The notes under the pieces were generated by a model. It was not told the origin of the DNA, ran no database searches, and worked only from the letters and a program-made list of their open reading frames with translations. A stretch of 51,546 bases of DNA from an uncultured Oscillospiraceae bacterium. GTDB taxonomy: Bacteria; Bacillota; Clostridia; Oscillospirales; Oscillospiraceae. The position numbers were made by a program, and so were the translations under genes. Positions 18,327-27,252 of the stretch are shown one piece after another. Within the stretch, counting starts at the first letter, position 1. Each line of letters opens with the position of its first letter. Where the stretch lies: contig CANPXW010000006.1 of the NCBI GenBank assembly GCA_947587025.1, forward strand, positions 1-51,546, read 5' to 3'.

Positions 18327-19856
18327 TCAGACCTTGGTCTTCTCCTTGCCGCCCTTGACCTTGCGGAGCACGCCCTTGACCGCCGGGGTCAGGATGAGCA
18401 CCAGGAACACGGCCAGCAGGACCAGCTTCAGCGGAGAGTCCACGAAGATGCGCAGGCTGCCCTGAGAGGCGATGAACGCCTTGCGCATGTTGCTCTCCAG
18501 CATGGGCGCCAGCACGAAGGCCAGCAGCATGGGCGCCGTGGGGAAGCCGTTCTTGTCCAGCAGATAGCCCACGATGCCGGAGATGAACATGACCACCACG
18601 CCGTACATGGAGTTGGAGGTGGAGTAAGCGCCCACGATGCACACGCAGGTGATGATGGGGATCATGTACTTGACGGGCACGCTGAGTATCTTGATAAGGA
18701 ACGGGATGACCAGGATGGCCACCAGCAGCGTGAAGATATTGGCCATGTACATGGAGGAGATCAGGCCCCAGCAGAACTCCGGGTTGGAGTCGAACAGCAG
18801 CGGGCCGGGGTTCAGTCCCCACATCATCAGGCCGCCCAGCAGCAGCGCGCCGGTGCCGGAGCCGGGGATGCCCAGGGCCAGCAGGGGCGCGAAGGCGCCG
18901 GCCGCAGCGGCGTTGTTGGCCGCCTCGGAGGCCGCGATGCCCTCGATGGCGCCGGTGCCCAGAGGCTCCTCGCTCTTGAACTTCTTCTGCATGGCGTAGC
19001 CCACCATGGACCCGGTGGTAGCGCCGGAGCCGGGCAGCACGCCCACGAAGGTGGCCAGGATGCCGGAACGGATGATGGGCGGGAGGATGCGCTTGAAGTC
19101 ATGGGCAGTCAGCAGGGACTCCTTGATAGAGAGCTTTGTCTTGCTGTCCTGGCTCTGGCGCTTTTTCTCGTCCGCCTCCCGCTCGTTTATCAGCTTGATG
19201 ACCTGGGCAAAGCCCACGCAGCCGATGATGAACGGGGTGAAGGGGATGCCGCCCAGCAGGTACATATTGCCGAACTCATACCGGGGCGCGCCGGACAGGG
19301 TGTCCATGCCGATGGAAGCCACCAGGATGCCCAGCAGGGTTATCACCAGGCCCTTGATGGGGTTGTCGCCTATGAGCCAGCTGATGGAGGTCATGGCGAT
19401 GAACAGGATCAGGGTCATCTCCGCGTAGCCGAACATCAGGCCGATCTTGGCCAGGCCCTTGGCGGTGATGGTCAGGATCAGGATGCCGATGGTGCCGCCC
19501 AGGAAGCTGGCGGTATTGGCCGCCATCAGCGCCTGGCCGGGACGGCCCTTGCGGGCCATGGGATAGCCGTCCATGGCGGTGGTGATGGCCGGCGAGTCGC
19601 CGGGGATATTCAGCAGGATGGCGCTGAAGGAGCCGCCGTACATGTTGGAGTAATACAGCGCGCCAAGCATGATGATGGCGGTGGTGGGATTGAACTTATA
19701 GGTCAGGGGCAGCAGCAGCGCGCAGCCGGCCAGAGAGCCGATGCCGGGCATAGCGCCCACGATAAGGCCCAGGATCGCGCCCAGAAGGCACGCGCCGATG
19801 TTGCCGGGGGCCAGCGCCACGCCGAAGCCCTGGATCAGGGATGCAAAGTTTGACAT
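18327..19856 (-). CDS. tctA: TTT-family large permease TctA
   Basis: A 509-residue membrane protein with about eleven to twelve hydrophobic segments. Diagnostic stretches are GLIVGAMPGIGSLAGCALLLP near the N-terminus, NIPGDSPAITTAMDGYPMARKG, and the second repeat GVLPGSGATTGSMVGYAM. It forms the transport channel with the small TctB, driven by the ion gradient. AGGAGGG precedes the ATG, 12 nt after tctB. The C-terminus ends in a lysine-rich tail. Confidence 0.94.
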   Translation of the reverse strand: MSNFASLIQGFGVALAPGNIGACLLGAILGLIVGAMPGIGSLAGCALLLPLTYKFNPTTAIIMLGALYYSNMYGGSFSAILLNIPGDSPAITTAMDGYPMARKGRPGQALMAANTASFLGGTIGILILTITAKGLAKIGLMFGYAEMTLILFIAMTSISWLIGDNPIKGLVITLLGILVASIGMDTLSGAPRYEFGNMYLLGGIPFTPFIIGCVGFAQVIKLINEREADEKKRQSQDSKTKLSIKESLLTAHDFKRILPPIIRSGILATFVGVLPGSGATTGSMVGYAMQKKFKSEEPLGTGAIEGIAASEAANNAAAAGAFAPLLALGIPGSGTGALLLGGLMMWGLNPGPLLFDSNPEFCWGLISSMYMANIFTLLVAILVIPFLIKILSVPVKYMIPIITCVCIVGAYSTSNSMYGVVVMFISGIVGYLLDKNGFPTAPMLLAFVLAPMLESNMRKAFIASQGSLRIFVDSPLKLVLLAVFLVLILTPAVKGVLRKVKGGKEKTKV

Positions 19857-19868
19857 GTCAGGCCCTCC

Positions 19869-20336
19869 TTACAATCCGAGCACATCGCCCAGCAGGCCCC
19901 AGGGGAAACGGATCTGCAGCCAGGCGGTGAACACGCCGAATATGATGGCGGCGATGATGAGCTCGATGATGATGACCACCTTCCAGGGGGCGTGCTCCAT
20001 CAGCTTGAGCCAGAGCAGTACATAGACCAGGCAGCTGATCGGCAGGCCGATCACGAGGGTCCCCAGGATGATGCCCAATGCGCCCAGCATGACCAGCAGC
20101 TCGTTGAAATTGTACTTCACCGGGGCGCTGTCCTTGTCCTTCGCCACCTGGATGAACGCGCCGATGCTGGAGGCCAGCAGGCAGACCGCGATGATGATGG
20201 GGAAGAAGCCGGGGGTAGGCTGATTGGTCCAGAACCCGTATTGGGTGATGCCCACGATGATGAACACCAGCGAGATGACGATGGTCAGCACGGGGATCAC
20301 CAGACGAAGGTTCAGGCCCTTCTTCTTGTTGTCCAA
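19869..20336 (-). CDS. tctB: TTT-family small permease TctB
   Basis: A 155-residue protein with four predicted membrane helices, the normal size for TctB. The PTPGFFPIIIAVCLLASSIGAF region is typical. The start is a TTG, supported by AAAGGAG about 9 nt upstream and by LDNKKKG giving a positive N-terminus before the first helix. Gene order tctB-tctA-tctC differs from the common tctC-tctB-tctA. Confidence 0.9.
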   Translation of the reverse strand: MDNKKKGLNLRLVIPVLTIVISLVFIIVGITQYGFWTNQPTPGFFPIIIAVCLLASSIGAFIQVAKDKDSAPVKYNFNELLVMLGALGIILGTLVIGLPISCLVYVLLWLKLMEHAPWKVVIIIELIIAAIIFGVFTAWLQIRFPWGLLGDVLGL

Positions 20337-20384
20337 GGCGATGCTCTCCTTTCTTTATTTTCGATCTCTTCTTTTATCCTGTCA

Positions 20385-20409
20385 GGCCGGGACAGGACGG
20401 GTCCCGGCC
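20385..20409 (-). other. Hairpin between the pdxA-like gene and tctB
   Basis: GGCCGGGAC and GTCCCGGCC form a 9-bp perfect stem with a 7-nt loop. The minus-strand tail is purine-rich, so it is not a classical terminator. It may tune expression between the dehydrogenase and transporter genes. Confidence 0.4.
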
Positions 20410-20423
20410 ATAACATTCTGCTC

Positions 20424-21431
20424 TCAGGCCTTGGCCCGCTTGGCCATGGCCATGCGGGAGGTGGTCTTCACGGCGCGCTCGAAGGAGTCGGTGGTCACGC
20501 TGGCCTTGCCGACCTTGTCGAAGGCGGTGCCGTGGGCGCAGGTGGCGATGGGATAGGGCTGGCCGCCGGCCACGGTGATGCAGCGCTGGAAGCCCACCAG
20601 CTTCAGGGCGATCTGGCCCTGGTCGTGGTACATGGTCACCACCACGTCGAACTTGCCCTTGATGGCGTCGATGAACAGGGTGTCGGCGGAGTAGGGGCCG
20701 GTGACGTTCCAGCCGGTCTCCTTGACCACCTTCTCGATGGTGGGCTGGATCACGTCCACCTCTTCCCTGCCGCACAGGCCGAACTCGCCGCAGTGGGGGT
20801 TCAGGGCCGCCACGGCGATGCGGGGCTTGTGGCCCAGGCTCTCGCCGGTGATCTCGCCCAGCTCGATGGCCTCGCGCAGGGTCTTCTCGTTGATGGTGGC
20901 ACTGACCTCGCTGATGGGGATGTGGCTGGTGGCGCGCACGGTCATCAGATCGTCCATCATGTTGACCTCGCAGAACGGGGTCTTCAGCTCAAAGGCGTCC
21001 GCCAGGTAGGTATGCTCGCTCTCCACGTGCATGCCGGCCATCTTCATGGCGCCCTTGTGGAAGGGCCCGAACACGAAGCCCTCGATCTTACCGGCCTTGC
21101 ACAGCTCGATGGCCGTGTCCAGCTGGTGCAGATCGCCCTGGCCGCAGTAGAGGTTGGCCTCGCCGTAGACCACCTTGTCCGGATCCTGGTCGCCCAGGTC
21201 CAGCACGGGATAGCCCTTGGACCAGTCGCACTCGCTGAAATCGTGGATGACGTAGTGGGGCACGTCGCCGCCTACCACCTTCAGGCCGTGCTCGAACATG
21301 CGCAGATCGCCGATGATGACAGGCTGGCAGTAGTCCTTATAGAAGTCCTTCACCGCCAGCATGGCGACCAGCTCGGGGCCGACGCCCGCAGAGTTGCCCA
21401 GAAGTACGCCGAGGATAGGTTTTTCGCTCAT
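20424..21431 (-). CDS. PdxA-family NAD-dependent dehydrogenase
   Basis: A 335-residue member of the 4-hydroxythreonine-4-phosphate dehydrogenase family. Motifs include GNSAGVGPELVAML at the N-terminus, GPFHKGAMKMAGMHVESEH in the centre, and the metal-binding MYHDQGQIALKLVGF with HGTAFDKVGKA near the end. Members oxidise a phosphorylated or free 3-hydroxy acid with decarboxylation. The family covers vitamin B6 synthesis, threonate/erythronate catabolism (PdxA2) and aromatic diol dehydrogenases. Its place beside a TTT importer and acid-metabolising enzymes argues for catabolism rather than B6 synthesis, but no DUF1537 kinase partner is present. GGAGGG precedes the ATG. Confidence 0.85.
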   Translation of the reverse strand: MSEKPILGVLLGNSAGVGPELVAMLAVKDFYKDYCQPVIIGDLRMFEHGLKVVGGDVPHYVIHDFSECDWSKGYPVLDLGDQDPDKVVYGEANLYCGQGDLHQLDTAIELCKAGKIEGFVFGPFHKGAMKMAGMHVESEHTYLADAFELKTPFCEVNMMDDLMTVRATSHIPISEVSATINEKTLREAIELGEITGESLGHKPRIAVAALNPHCGEFGLCGREEVDVIQPTIEKVVKETGWNVTGPYSADTLFIDAIKGKFDVVVTMYHDQGQIALKLVGFQRCITVAGGQPYPIATCAHGTAFDKVGKASVTTDSFERAVKTTSRMAMAKRAKA

Positions 21432-21529
21432 GACAGTTCCCTCCGTTTATAAATTATTTTTTCACTGATATTTCACCGCAGAGCCTTTCGGCAGGGCTGC
21501 GGAACGCGCGCGGAACGAAGACGCGGGCC

Positions 21530-22930
21530 TCAGTGGACCCATTTCGCGGGCGGCGGCCCGTCGTCCGGCAGTCTCCCCAGCAGCCGGTATACGTTTATGT
21601 ACATGGTCAGGAAGCTGGCCAGTCCGCCCACCAGCTGGGAGACGGCCTCGGCCACGAACACGCCCGTGGTGCCCATGCCCCACATGGGCAGCAGCACCGT
21701 CAGCGGGGCGTTGATGAACGCCTTGCGCAGCAGGGAGAAGAAGATGGCCTGCCGGGACCGGCCCAAGCTGACCAGTACCGCCTGTCCCGAGGACTGCAGA
21801 GACATGAAGATGAACATGCAGAAGTAGATTCGCAGCGCCGGCACGCCTACCCGCAGGATGTCCGGCTCGCTGTTGAAGATGCGGATGAGCGCCCCGGGAA
21901 AGACCATGGTCACCACCCACACCAGCGCGGAATAGGCCACCGTCACCCCCACGCTGAACCGAATGGACTGACGCACGCGGGTGTACTTTCTGGCCCCGTA
22001 GTTGTACCCGGTCACGGGCTGGGAGCCGTTGGTCAGGCCGTGCACCGGCATGAACACCGCCTCGCGGATGGAGTTGATAATGGTCATCACACCCACGTAC
22101 AGGTCCCCGCCCCACGCCTGGAGCGTGGCGTTGCACACGATCTGCACCAGGCTGTTGGTCATGTTCATGAAAAACCCGGACAGGCCCAGCGCCACGATGT
22201 TCTTTGTCCGGCCTGCCTCCATGCGCACGTAAGCCCGCCGCAGCTTCAGCAGCGCTTTCTTCCCGGTGAGGAACCGCATCACCCATATCGCGCTCAGCCC
22301 CTGGCTGATCACGGTGGCCAGCGCGGCCCCCTTCACCCCCATGCCCAGGCCGAAGTCGAAGATGAAGATGGGGTCCAGGATGATGTTGGCCGCCGCTCCC
22401 AGCACCACGGTCATCATGCCGATGCGGCCGAAACCCTGGGCGTTGATGAAGGGGTTCATCCCCAGGCTGACCATCACGAACAGCGTCCCGCACAGGTAGA
22501 TGGTCATATAGTCGTCGGCATAGGGGAAGGTGTCGTCGCTGGCACCGAAGGCGTACAGGATGGGCCGCTTCAGCACCAGGAAGAAGGCGGTGATGGCCAG
22601 TCCCAGCGCGATCAGCAGCGCGAAGGCGTTGCCCATGACCCGCTCGGCCTCCTCGTCGTCCCCCTTGCCCCGGCTGATGGAGCACAGGGGCGAGCCGCCG
22701 GTGCCGCACAGGTTGGCAAAGCCCATGACGATGGAGATGATGGGCAGCGTCACGCCCAGACCGGTGAGGGCCAGGTGGCTGGTGCCGGGCAGACGGCCCA
22801 GGTAGATACGGTCCACCAGGCTGTACAGTACATTCACCAGCTGCGCCGCCGTCATAGGCAGGGCCAGGGACATGATGTTGCGGGGGATGCTGCCCTGGGA
22901 AAAATCATTTTCCTTTTTTGTCTGGATCAA
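21530..22930 (-). CDS. MATE-family multidrug/cation efflux protein 1
   Basis: A 466-residue, roughly 12-helix exporter of the DinF/NorM superfamily. The N-terminal NIMSLALPMTAAQLVNVLYSL and FANLCGTGGSPLCSISRGKGD motif is typical, and the two halves show the expected internal repeat. The start is a TTG, decided by AGGAGG six nt upstream. It follows the LacI gene by 18 nt on the same strand, so the regulator probably controls or at least co-transcribes with it. The substrate is unknown. Confidence 0.9.
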   Translation of the reverse strand: MIQTKKENDFSQGSIPRNIMSLALPMTAAQLVNVLYSLVDRIYLGRLPGTSHLALTGLGVTLPIISIVMGFANLCGTGGSPLCSISRGKGDDEEAERVMGNAFALLIALGLAITAFFLVLKRPILYAFGASDDTFPYADDYMTIYLCGTLFVMVSLGMNPFINAQGFGRIGMMTVVLGAAANIILDPIFIFDFGLGMGVKGAALATVISQGLSAIWVMRFLTGKKALLKLRRAYVRMEAGRTKNIVALGLSGFFMNMTNSLVQIVCNATLQAWGGDLYVGVMTIINSIREAVFMPVHGLTNGSQPVTGYNYGARKYTRVRQSIRFSVGVTVAYSALVWVVTMVFPGALIRIFNSEPDILRVGVPALRIYFCMFIFMSLQSSGQAVLVSLGRSRQAIFFSLLRKAFINAPLTVLLPMWGMGTTGVFVAEAVSQLVGGLASFLTMYINVYRLLGRLPDDGPPPAKWVH

Positions 22931-22948
22931 CTGGGGCCTCCTATCCGC

Positions 22949-23971
22949 TCAGCAATTGTACGGCGTGACCACCCGCACGCCCGTGTCCCGGCCGGCCGGG
23001 TCCACCGGCCTGCCGCCGAAGATAGCGTCCGCCAGCAGCCGCACGGCGCCGCTGCCCTGCTCAAAGGGGTCCTGGTCGATGAGGAACTGTACCGAGCCCC
23101 GTTTCAGATACACGATATTGGTGCCGGTCACGTCGTAGCCGACCACCTTCACCCGGCCGGCCAGGCCGGCCTGCTCCACCGCCTGGGCCGCGCCGGAAAG
23201 GCCCGCGCCGCTGACGAACACGCCCGCCGGCGGCCGGTCCGCCTGCAGCGCCTCCCCCACCCGGCCGTAGGCCTGGGCGCGGTGGCCGCCGCCGTAGACG
23301 ATCCGATCCAGCTCCGCCTCCGGCCACATGCGCCGGTACTGCTCCATGAACCCGGCGATGCGCTCCCGGCTGGACCAGTTCTGCTCCGTCACGCCCACGA
23401 TCAGGATGGGCCCGCCCCCGGCGCACAGCTGGCCCATCAGATAGGCCGCGCAGGCGCCGCTCTGCCGGTCGTTCTGGCCAACGAAGCAGTCCCGCAGCGC
23501 GGGCGGCACGTCCTCGTTGAAGGCCAGCACCGGCATGCCGCAGGCCCGCAGCGCCGCCAGCCGCGCCGCCAGCGTCCGGGAGGGTATGCCCCGCAGGGCC
23601 AGGCCCCGCACGTCCGCCGCCACCAGCCGCTCCAGCGCCGCCAGGTAGGCGGCCTCGTCGTCCGGGTCCGCCGTCTCGGTCAGCACCTGGATGCCATGCT
23701 GCCGGGCGTAATCCGCTCCGGCGGCCACGCCATCCAGGATCATGGCCTGGAAATCCGCCTCGCGCTGGGCCACCAGCACGCCGATCTTGTTGTTCTGCCG
23801 GGCCATGTAGAAAGCCCTGCCCAGGCTGTTGGGCTGGAAGTCCAGCTCCTCCATCACCGCCCGGACCCTGGCCTCCGTCTCCGGCTTGACACGGCCCCGG
23901 CCGTGGATGACCCGGTCCACCGTGCCGGAAGAGACGCCTGCCCGTCTGGCTATGGTCGCGATGGTCGTCAC
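22949..23971 (-). CDS. LacI-family transcriptional regulator
   Basis: About 340 residues. The N-terminal helix-turn-helix (residues 4-25, IATIARRAGVSSGTVDRVIHG) is followed by a hinge and a periplasmic-binding-protein-like effector domain (KIGVLVAQREADFQAMILDGV, then KVVGYDVTGTN). The start is taken as GTG at 23971 because GGGAGGA lies 7 nt upstream and the protein then begins VTTIATIA like other LacI proteins; an ATG five codons earlier overlaps that ribosome site. The effector domain resembles sugar-binding types. A LacI-style palindrome lies in its own leader, pointing to autoregulation. It is followed closely by the MATE gene. Confidence 0.9.
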   Translation of the reverse strand: MTTIATIARRAGVSSGTVDRVIHGRGRVKPETEARVRAVMEELDFQPNSLGRAFYMARQNNKIGVLVAQREADFQAMILDGVAAGADYARQHGIQVLTETADPDDEAAYLAALERLVAADVRGLALRGIPSRTLAARLAALRACGMPVLAFNEDVPPALRDCFVGQNDRQSGACAAYLMGQLCAGGGPILIVGVTEQNWSSRERIAGFMEQYRRMWPEAELDRIVYGGGHRAQAYGRVGEALQADRPPAGVFVSGAGLSGAAQAVEQAGLAGRVKVVGYDVTGTNIVYLKRGSVQFLIDQDPFEQGSGAVRLLADAIFGGRPVDPAGRDTGVRVVTPYNC

Positions 23972-24008
23972 AGGCGCTCCTCCCATCCCCCAGCGGGCTT
24001 TTTTTGCT

Positions 24009-24028
24009 TTGCGTGAACGTACACGCAA
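24009..24028. promoter_or_regulatory. Candidate LacI-family operator
   Basis: TTGCGTG and CACGCAA are perfect inverted arms around AACGTA. The 20-bp site is centred on CG, as LacI-family operators usually are, with one mismatched pair. It lies about 40-60 nt downstream of the predicted transcription start of the regulator gene, consistent with roadblock autorepression. Confidence 0.6.
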
Positions 24029-24077
24029 CACCGTAAAACAAAAAGCGAATCCACTTCGCCAAAAATATTCTAAGTTA

Positions 24078-24106
24078 ATGATATAACGAACGGTCCCATT
24101 TTTCAA
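24078..24106 (-). promoter_or_regulatory. Promoter of the LacI-MATE operon
   Basis: On the minus strand TTGAAA, a 17-nt spacer and TATCAT, leaving a leader of about 100 nt that contains the palindrome. Confidence 0.65.
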
Positions 24107-24222
24107 TTGTGAGAACAGCAAAAATCACGGGTCACGATTTGTGACTTTCGCCATTTTTTCTGGTCCTCTCCCCCCTGTCTTCGCCATAATGTCCATATGA
24201 CCGACAGACGGGCCGACGCCGC

Positions 24223-24251
24223 TTGACGGGCGGTTTTTTGGGTGCTATCCT
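24223..24251 (+). promoter_or_regulatory. Promoter of the second MATE gene
   Basis: TTGACG, a 17-nt spacer ending in TGC, and TATCCT, about 60 nt before the start codon. Confidence 0.65.
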
Positions 24252-24312
24252 ACAAAAAAACACACCATTCGCCGGGGCCTGCGCCCCGCGCGGGACTGGA
24301 GAGCGCCGCCCC

Positions 24313-25722
24313 ATGAACGCTGAGAGCAAAAAGGAACTTTTTGAGACCACGCCGGTGCCCAAGGCGCTGGCGTCCATGGCCATCCCCACCATCATCAGCC
24401 AGCTGATCAACCTGGTGTACAACGTGGTGGACACCTTCTTTATCGGCCGCACCGGCAACTCCTACATGGTGGCGTCGGTGACGGTGGCCTTTTCCGTGTT
24501 CATGATGACCATCGCTATGGGCAACCTGTTCGGCATCGGCGGCGGCAGTCTGCTGGCCCGGCTGATGGGCCGGGGGCAGTATGACGACGCCCGGCGGGTG
24601 TGCGCCTTCAGCTTTTACGGGGCCATCGGCGTCTCCCTGGCCTACTCCCTGCTGGTGGGGCTGTTCCTGGACCCGCTTTTGAAGCTTTTGGGCGCGTCGG
24701 CGGAAACGGTGGGCTACGCCCGGCAGTATCTGTGGATGACGGTGATACTGGGCACGCTGCCGGTGGTGCTCAGCGCGGTGTGCGCGCACCTTTTGCGCAA
24801 CGCCGGATACTCCCGCCAGGCCAGCGTGGGCCTGTCGGGCGGCGGCATTTTGAATATCGCCCTGGACCCGCTTTTCATGTTCGTGCTGCTGCCGGACGGG
24901 CTGGAGGTGTTCGGCGCGGCCCTGGCCACCCTCTTGAGCAACGTTGCCGCCTGCGTGTACATGCTGGTGATGATGAAAAAGCTGTCCGGCGCAGCGCCGC
25001 TGAGCATGCGCTTTTCCCAGGCCCGGGCCATCCGGCCGGAGGACAGAAAGGGCGTGTTCGCCGTGGGCGTGCCCTCGGCGCTGCTCAACGCCCTGTTCGA
25101 CGTGGCCAACGTGTTCCTCAACGCCCTCATGGCAGCCCACGGGGATCAGGCCCTGGCCGCCATCGGCATCGTCATGAAGACCGAGCGGCTGCCCAACGCC
25201 ATGAACATCGGCATCTGCCAGGGCATGCTGCCCATCGTGGCCTACAACTACGCCTCCGGCGACCGGGAGCGGATGAACGCCGTCATCCGATACGCCCGGC
25301 GCACGGGGCTGGTCATCTCCCTGTTCTCCATCGGCTTTTTCCAGCTGCTGGCCACGCCCATCTGCCGCATCTTCATGAGCACCTCCGGCTCCTACGCCCA
25401 GCAGGCCGCCGAGACCGTGGCCTTCGCCACCGCCTTCCTGCGCATCCGGTGCCTGGCCTCGCCGGTGCAGCTGATGAACTACCACACTTCCTTCTGCCTG
25501 CAGGCCATGGGCGACGGCCGGGACACGCTGCTGCACTCGGTGTTCCGCCAGCTGGTGTTCTACATCCCCGCCATGTTCCTGCTGGACAGGCTCTTCGGCG
25601 TGCACGGGCTGGTGTGCGCGGTGATCGTGGGCGAGGGCCTCGGCGCGGTGTTCGCGCTGGCGCTGCTGCGCCGCTGGCTGCGGAAGCTGGACAGCCGGAC
25701 GCCGGAAGAAAAAAACTCCTGA
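24313..25722 (+). CDS. MATE-family efflux protein 2
   Basis: A 469-residue, about 12-helix MATE transporter. ALASMAIPTIISQLINLVYNVVDTFFIGR and GNLFGIGGGSLLARLMGRGQYDDA are the characteristic N-terminal region, repeated in degenerate form in the second half. The ATG is supported by GGAGAG 9 nt upstream; the open frame runs further upstream but without MATE-like sequence. It is divergent from the LacI-MATE pair and only distantly similar to that MATE protein, so it is not a recent duplicate. The final residues are charged. Confidence 0.9.
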   Translation: MNAESKKELFETTPVPKALASMAIPTIISQLINLVYNVVDTFFIGRTGNSYMVASVTVAFSVFMMTIAMGNLFGIGGGSLLARLMGRGQYDDARRVCAFSFYGAIGVSLAYSLLVGLFLDPLLKLLGASAETVGYARQYLWMTVILGTLPVVLSAVCAHLLRNAGYSRQASVGLSGGGILNIALDPLFMFVLLPDGLEVFGAALATLLSNVAACVYMLVMMKKLSGAAPLSMRFSQARAIRPEDRKGVFAVGVPSALLNALFDVANVFLNALMAAHGDQALAAIGIVMKTERLPNAMNIGICQGMLPIVAYNYASGDRERMNAVIRYARRTGLVISLFSIGFFQLLATPICRIFMSTSGSYAQQAAETVAFATAFLRIRCLASPVQLMNYHTSFCLQAMGDGRDTLLHSVFRQLVFYIPAMFLLDRLFGVHGLVCAVIVGEGLGAVFALALLRRWLRKLDSRTPEEKNS

Positions 25723-25728
25723 ACGGTG

Positions 25729-25757
25729 TTGTCTTTTGATAAGAACTAATGTATAAT
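25729..25757 (+). promoter_or_regulatory. Promoter of the hydrogenase-chorismate mutase operon
   Basis: TTGTCT, a 17-nt spacer and a perfect TATAAT, with the expected start near 25764, 28 nt before the ATG. Confidence 0.75.
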
Positions 25758-25791
25758 GCCGCTGTTATATTAGAAAAGAGGTAATGCACCT

Positions 25792-27252
25792 ATGGTGACG
25801 AACGACGAAGCCATCGCGCAGGTCAAGCACGAGGTCGTAAAGGAAGTCTGCCGGCTGGCCTGGGAGGGCAAGCTAGACGCGGAGCGGGACCAGATCCCCT
25901 ACCGGCTCATCCCCGGCCCCCAGGCCCAGTTCCGCTGCTGCATCTATAAAGAGCGGGAGATCATCCGCCAGCGGGTCCGCCTGGCCGAGGGCAAGAGCCC
26001 TGCCGGGACCCACTCCGACAACATGGTCCAGGTCATCCAGGCTGCCTGCGAGGAGTGCCCCATCGCCTCCTACATCGTCACGGACAACTGCCGCAAGTGC
26101 GTGGGCAAGGCCTGCCAGAACTCCTGCCAGTTCGGGGCCATCAGCATGGGCCCCAACCGCTCCTACATAGACCCCAACAAGTGCCGGGAGTGCGGCAAGT
26201 GCGCCCAGGCCTGCCCCTACAACGCCATCGCCCATCTGGAGCGGCCCTGCAAGAAGGTCTGCCCCGTGGACGCCATCACCTACGACGAGTACGGCATCTG
26301 CAAGATCGACGAGTCCAAGTGCATCCGCTGCGGCATCTGCATCCACAACTGCCCCTTCGGCGCCATCGGCACCAAGGCCGCCGTTGTGCAGGTCATCAAC
26401 GAGATCAAGGCGGGCAAGAAGGTCATCGCCATGCTGGCCCCGGCCACCGAGGGCCAGTTCGGCGAGGGCATCTCCATGGACAGCTGGCGCACGGCCCTGA
26501 AAAAGGCCGGCTTCGCCGACATGATTGAGGTGGGCCTGGGCGGCGACATGACCGCCGCGTCCGAGGCCGCCGAGTGGGCAGAGGCCTATAAGGAGGGCAA
26601 GAAGATGACCACCTCCTGCTGCCCCGCCTTCGTGAATATGATAAACCTCCACTTCCCCGCCCTGGCAGAGAACATGTCCTCCACCGTCAGCCCCATGTGC
26701 GCGGTCAGCCGGTACCTCAAGCAGCTGGACCCCTACACGGTGACGGTGTTCGTGGGCCCCTGCATCGCCAAAAAGAGCGAGATCAACCTCCACGGCATCG
26801 AGGGCAACGCCGACTACGTGCTCACCTACGGGGAGATACGCTCGCTGATGTACGGCAAGGGCATCGAGCTGGAGCCGGAGCCCGTGGGCAGGCAGCAGAG
26901 CAGCGTCTTCGGCAAGCGCTTCGGCGACGGCGGCGGCGTGACGGCGGCGGTGCTGCAGTGCTTCAAGGAGATGGGCGAGGATATAAAGCCCGAGGTGATG
27001 CGCTGCTCCGGCGCGGCGGAGTGCAAGAAGGCGCTGCTGATGATGAAGGCGGGCAAGCTGCCGGCGGACTTCATCGAGGGCATGGTGTGCGAGGGCGGCT
27101 GCGTGGGCGGCCCCAGCAAGAACATGACCGTGGCCGAGGGCAAAAAGTCCCGTGACGCGCTGATCGGCAAGGCCGACAAGCGGGGCGTGCTGGAGAACCT
27201 GAAAAAGATGGGCGCGGATACCGTGCCCATGCACCGCAGAAAGGAAGCGTGA
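25792..27252 (+). CDS. [FeFe] hydrogenase, group-B-like, monomeric
   Basis: A 486-residue cytosolic [FeFe] hydrogenase. The N-terminal third is cysteine-rich: a CxxCxxxxCxxxC region (100-112), then two ferredoxin-type clusters CRECGKCAQACP (131-142) and CIRCGICIHNCP (177-188). The H-cluster motifs are TSCCPAF (274-280), GPCIAKK (322-328) and EGMVCEGGCVGGP (429-441). All H-cluster cysteines are present. TSCCPAF and the GGC-x-GGP form of the third motif differ from group A (TSCCPxW, CxxGCxxGGG) and fit group B, whose role is poorly defined, probably ferredoxin-linked H2 metabolism. No HydE/F/G maturases are in the window. Its stop overlaps the start of the chorismate mutase gene. Confidence 0.9.
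   Translation: MVTNDEAIAQVKHEVVKEVCRLAWEGKLDAERDQIPYRLIPGPQAQFRCCIYKEREIIRQRVRLAEGKSPAGTHSDNMVQVIQAACEECPIASYIVTDNCRKCVGKACQNSCQFGAISMGPNRSYIDPNKCRECGKCAQACPYNAIAHLERPCKKVCPVDAITYDEYGICKIDESKCIRCGICIHNCPFGAIGTKAAVVQVINEIKAGKKVIAMLAPATEGQFGEGISMDSWRTALKKAGFADMIEVGLGGDMTAASEAAEWAEAYKEGKKMTTSCCPAFVNMINLHFPALAENMSSTVSPMCAVSRYLKQLDPYTVTVFVGPCIAKKSEINLHGIEGNADYVLTYGEIRSLMYGKGIELEPEPVGRQQSSVFGKRFGDGGGVTAAVLQCFKEMGEDIKPEVMRCSGAAECKKALLMMKAGKLPADFIEGMVCEGGCVGGPSKNMTVAEGKKSRDALIGKADKRGVLENLKKMGADTVPMHRRKEA

Larger units (their letters stand above)
23972..24312. other. Divergent regulatory region, LacI gene and second MATE gene
   Basis: This 341-bp gap holds the lacI-like leader with a near-perfect 20-bp palindrome, a minus-strand promoter, an A/T-rich centre, and the plus-strand promoter of the second MATE gene. 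I see no small gene in it. Confidence 0.7.
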
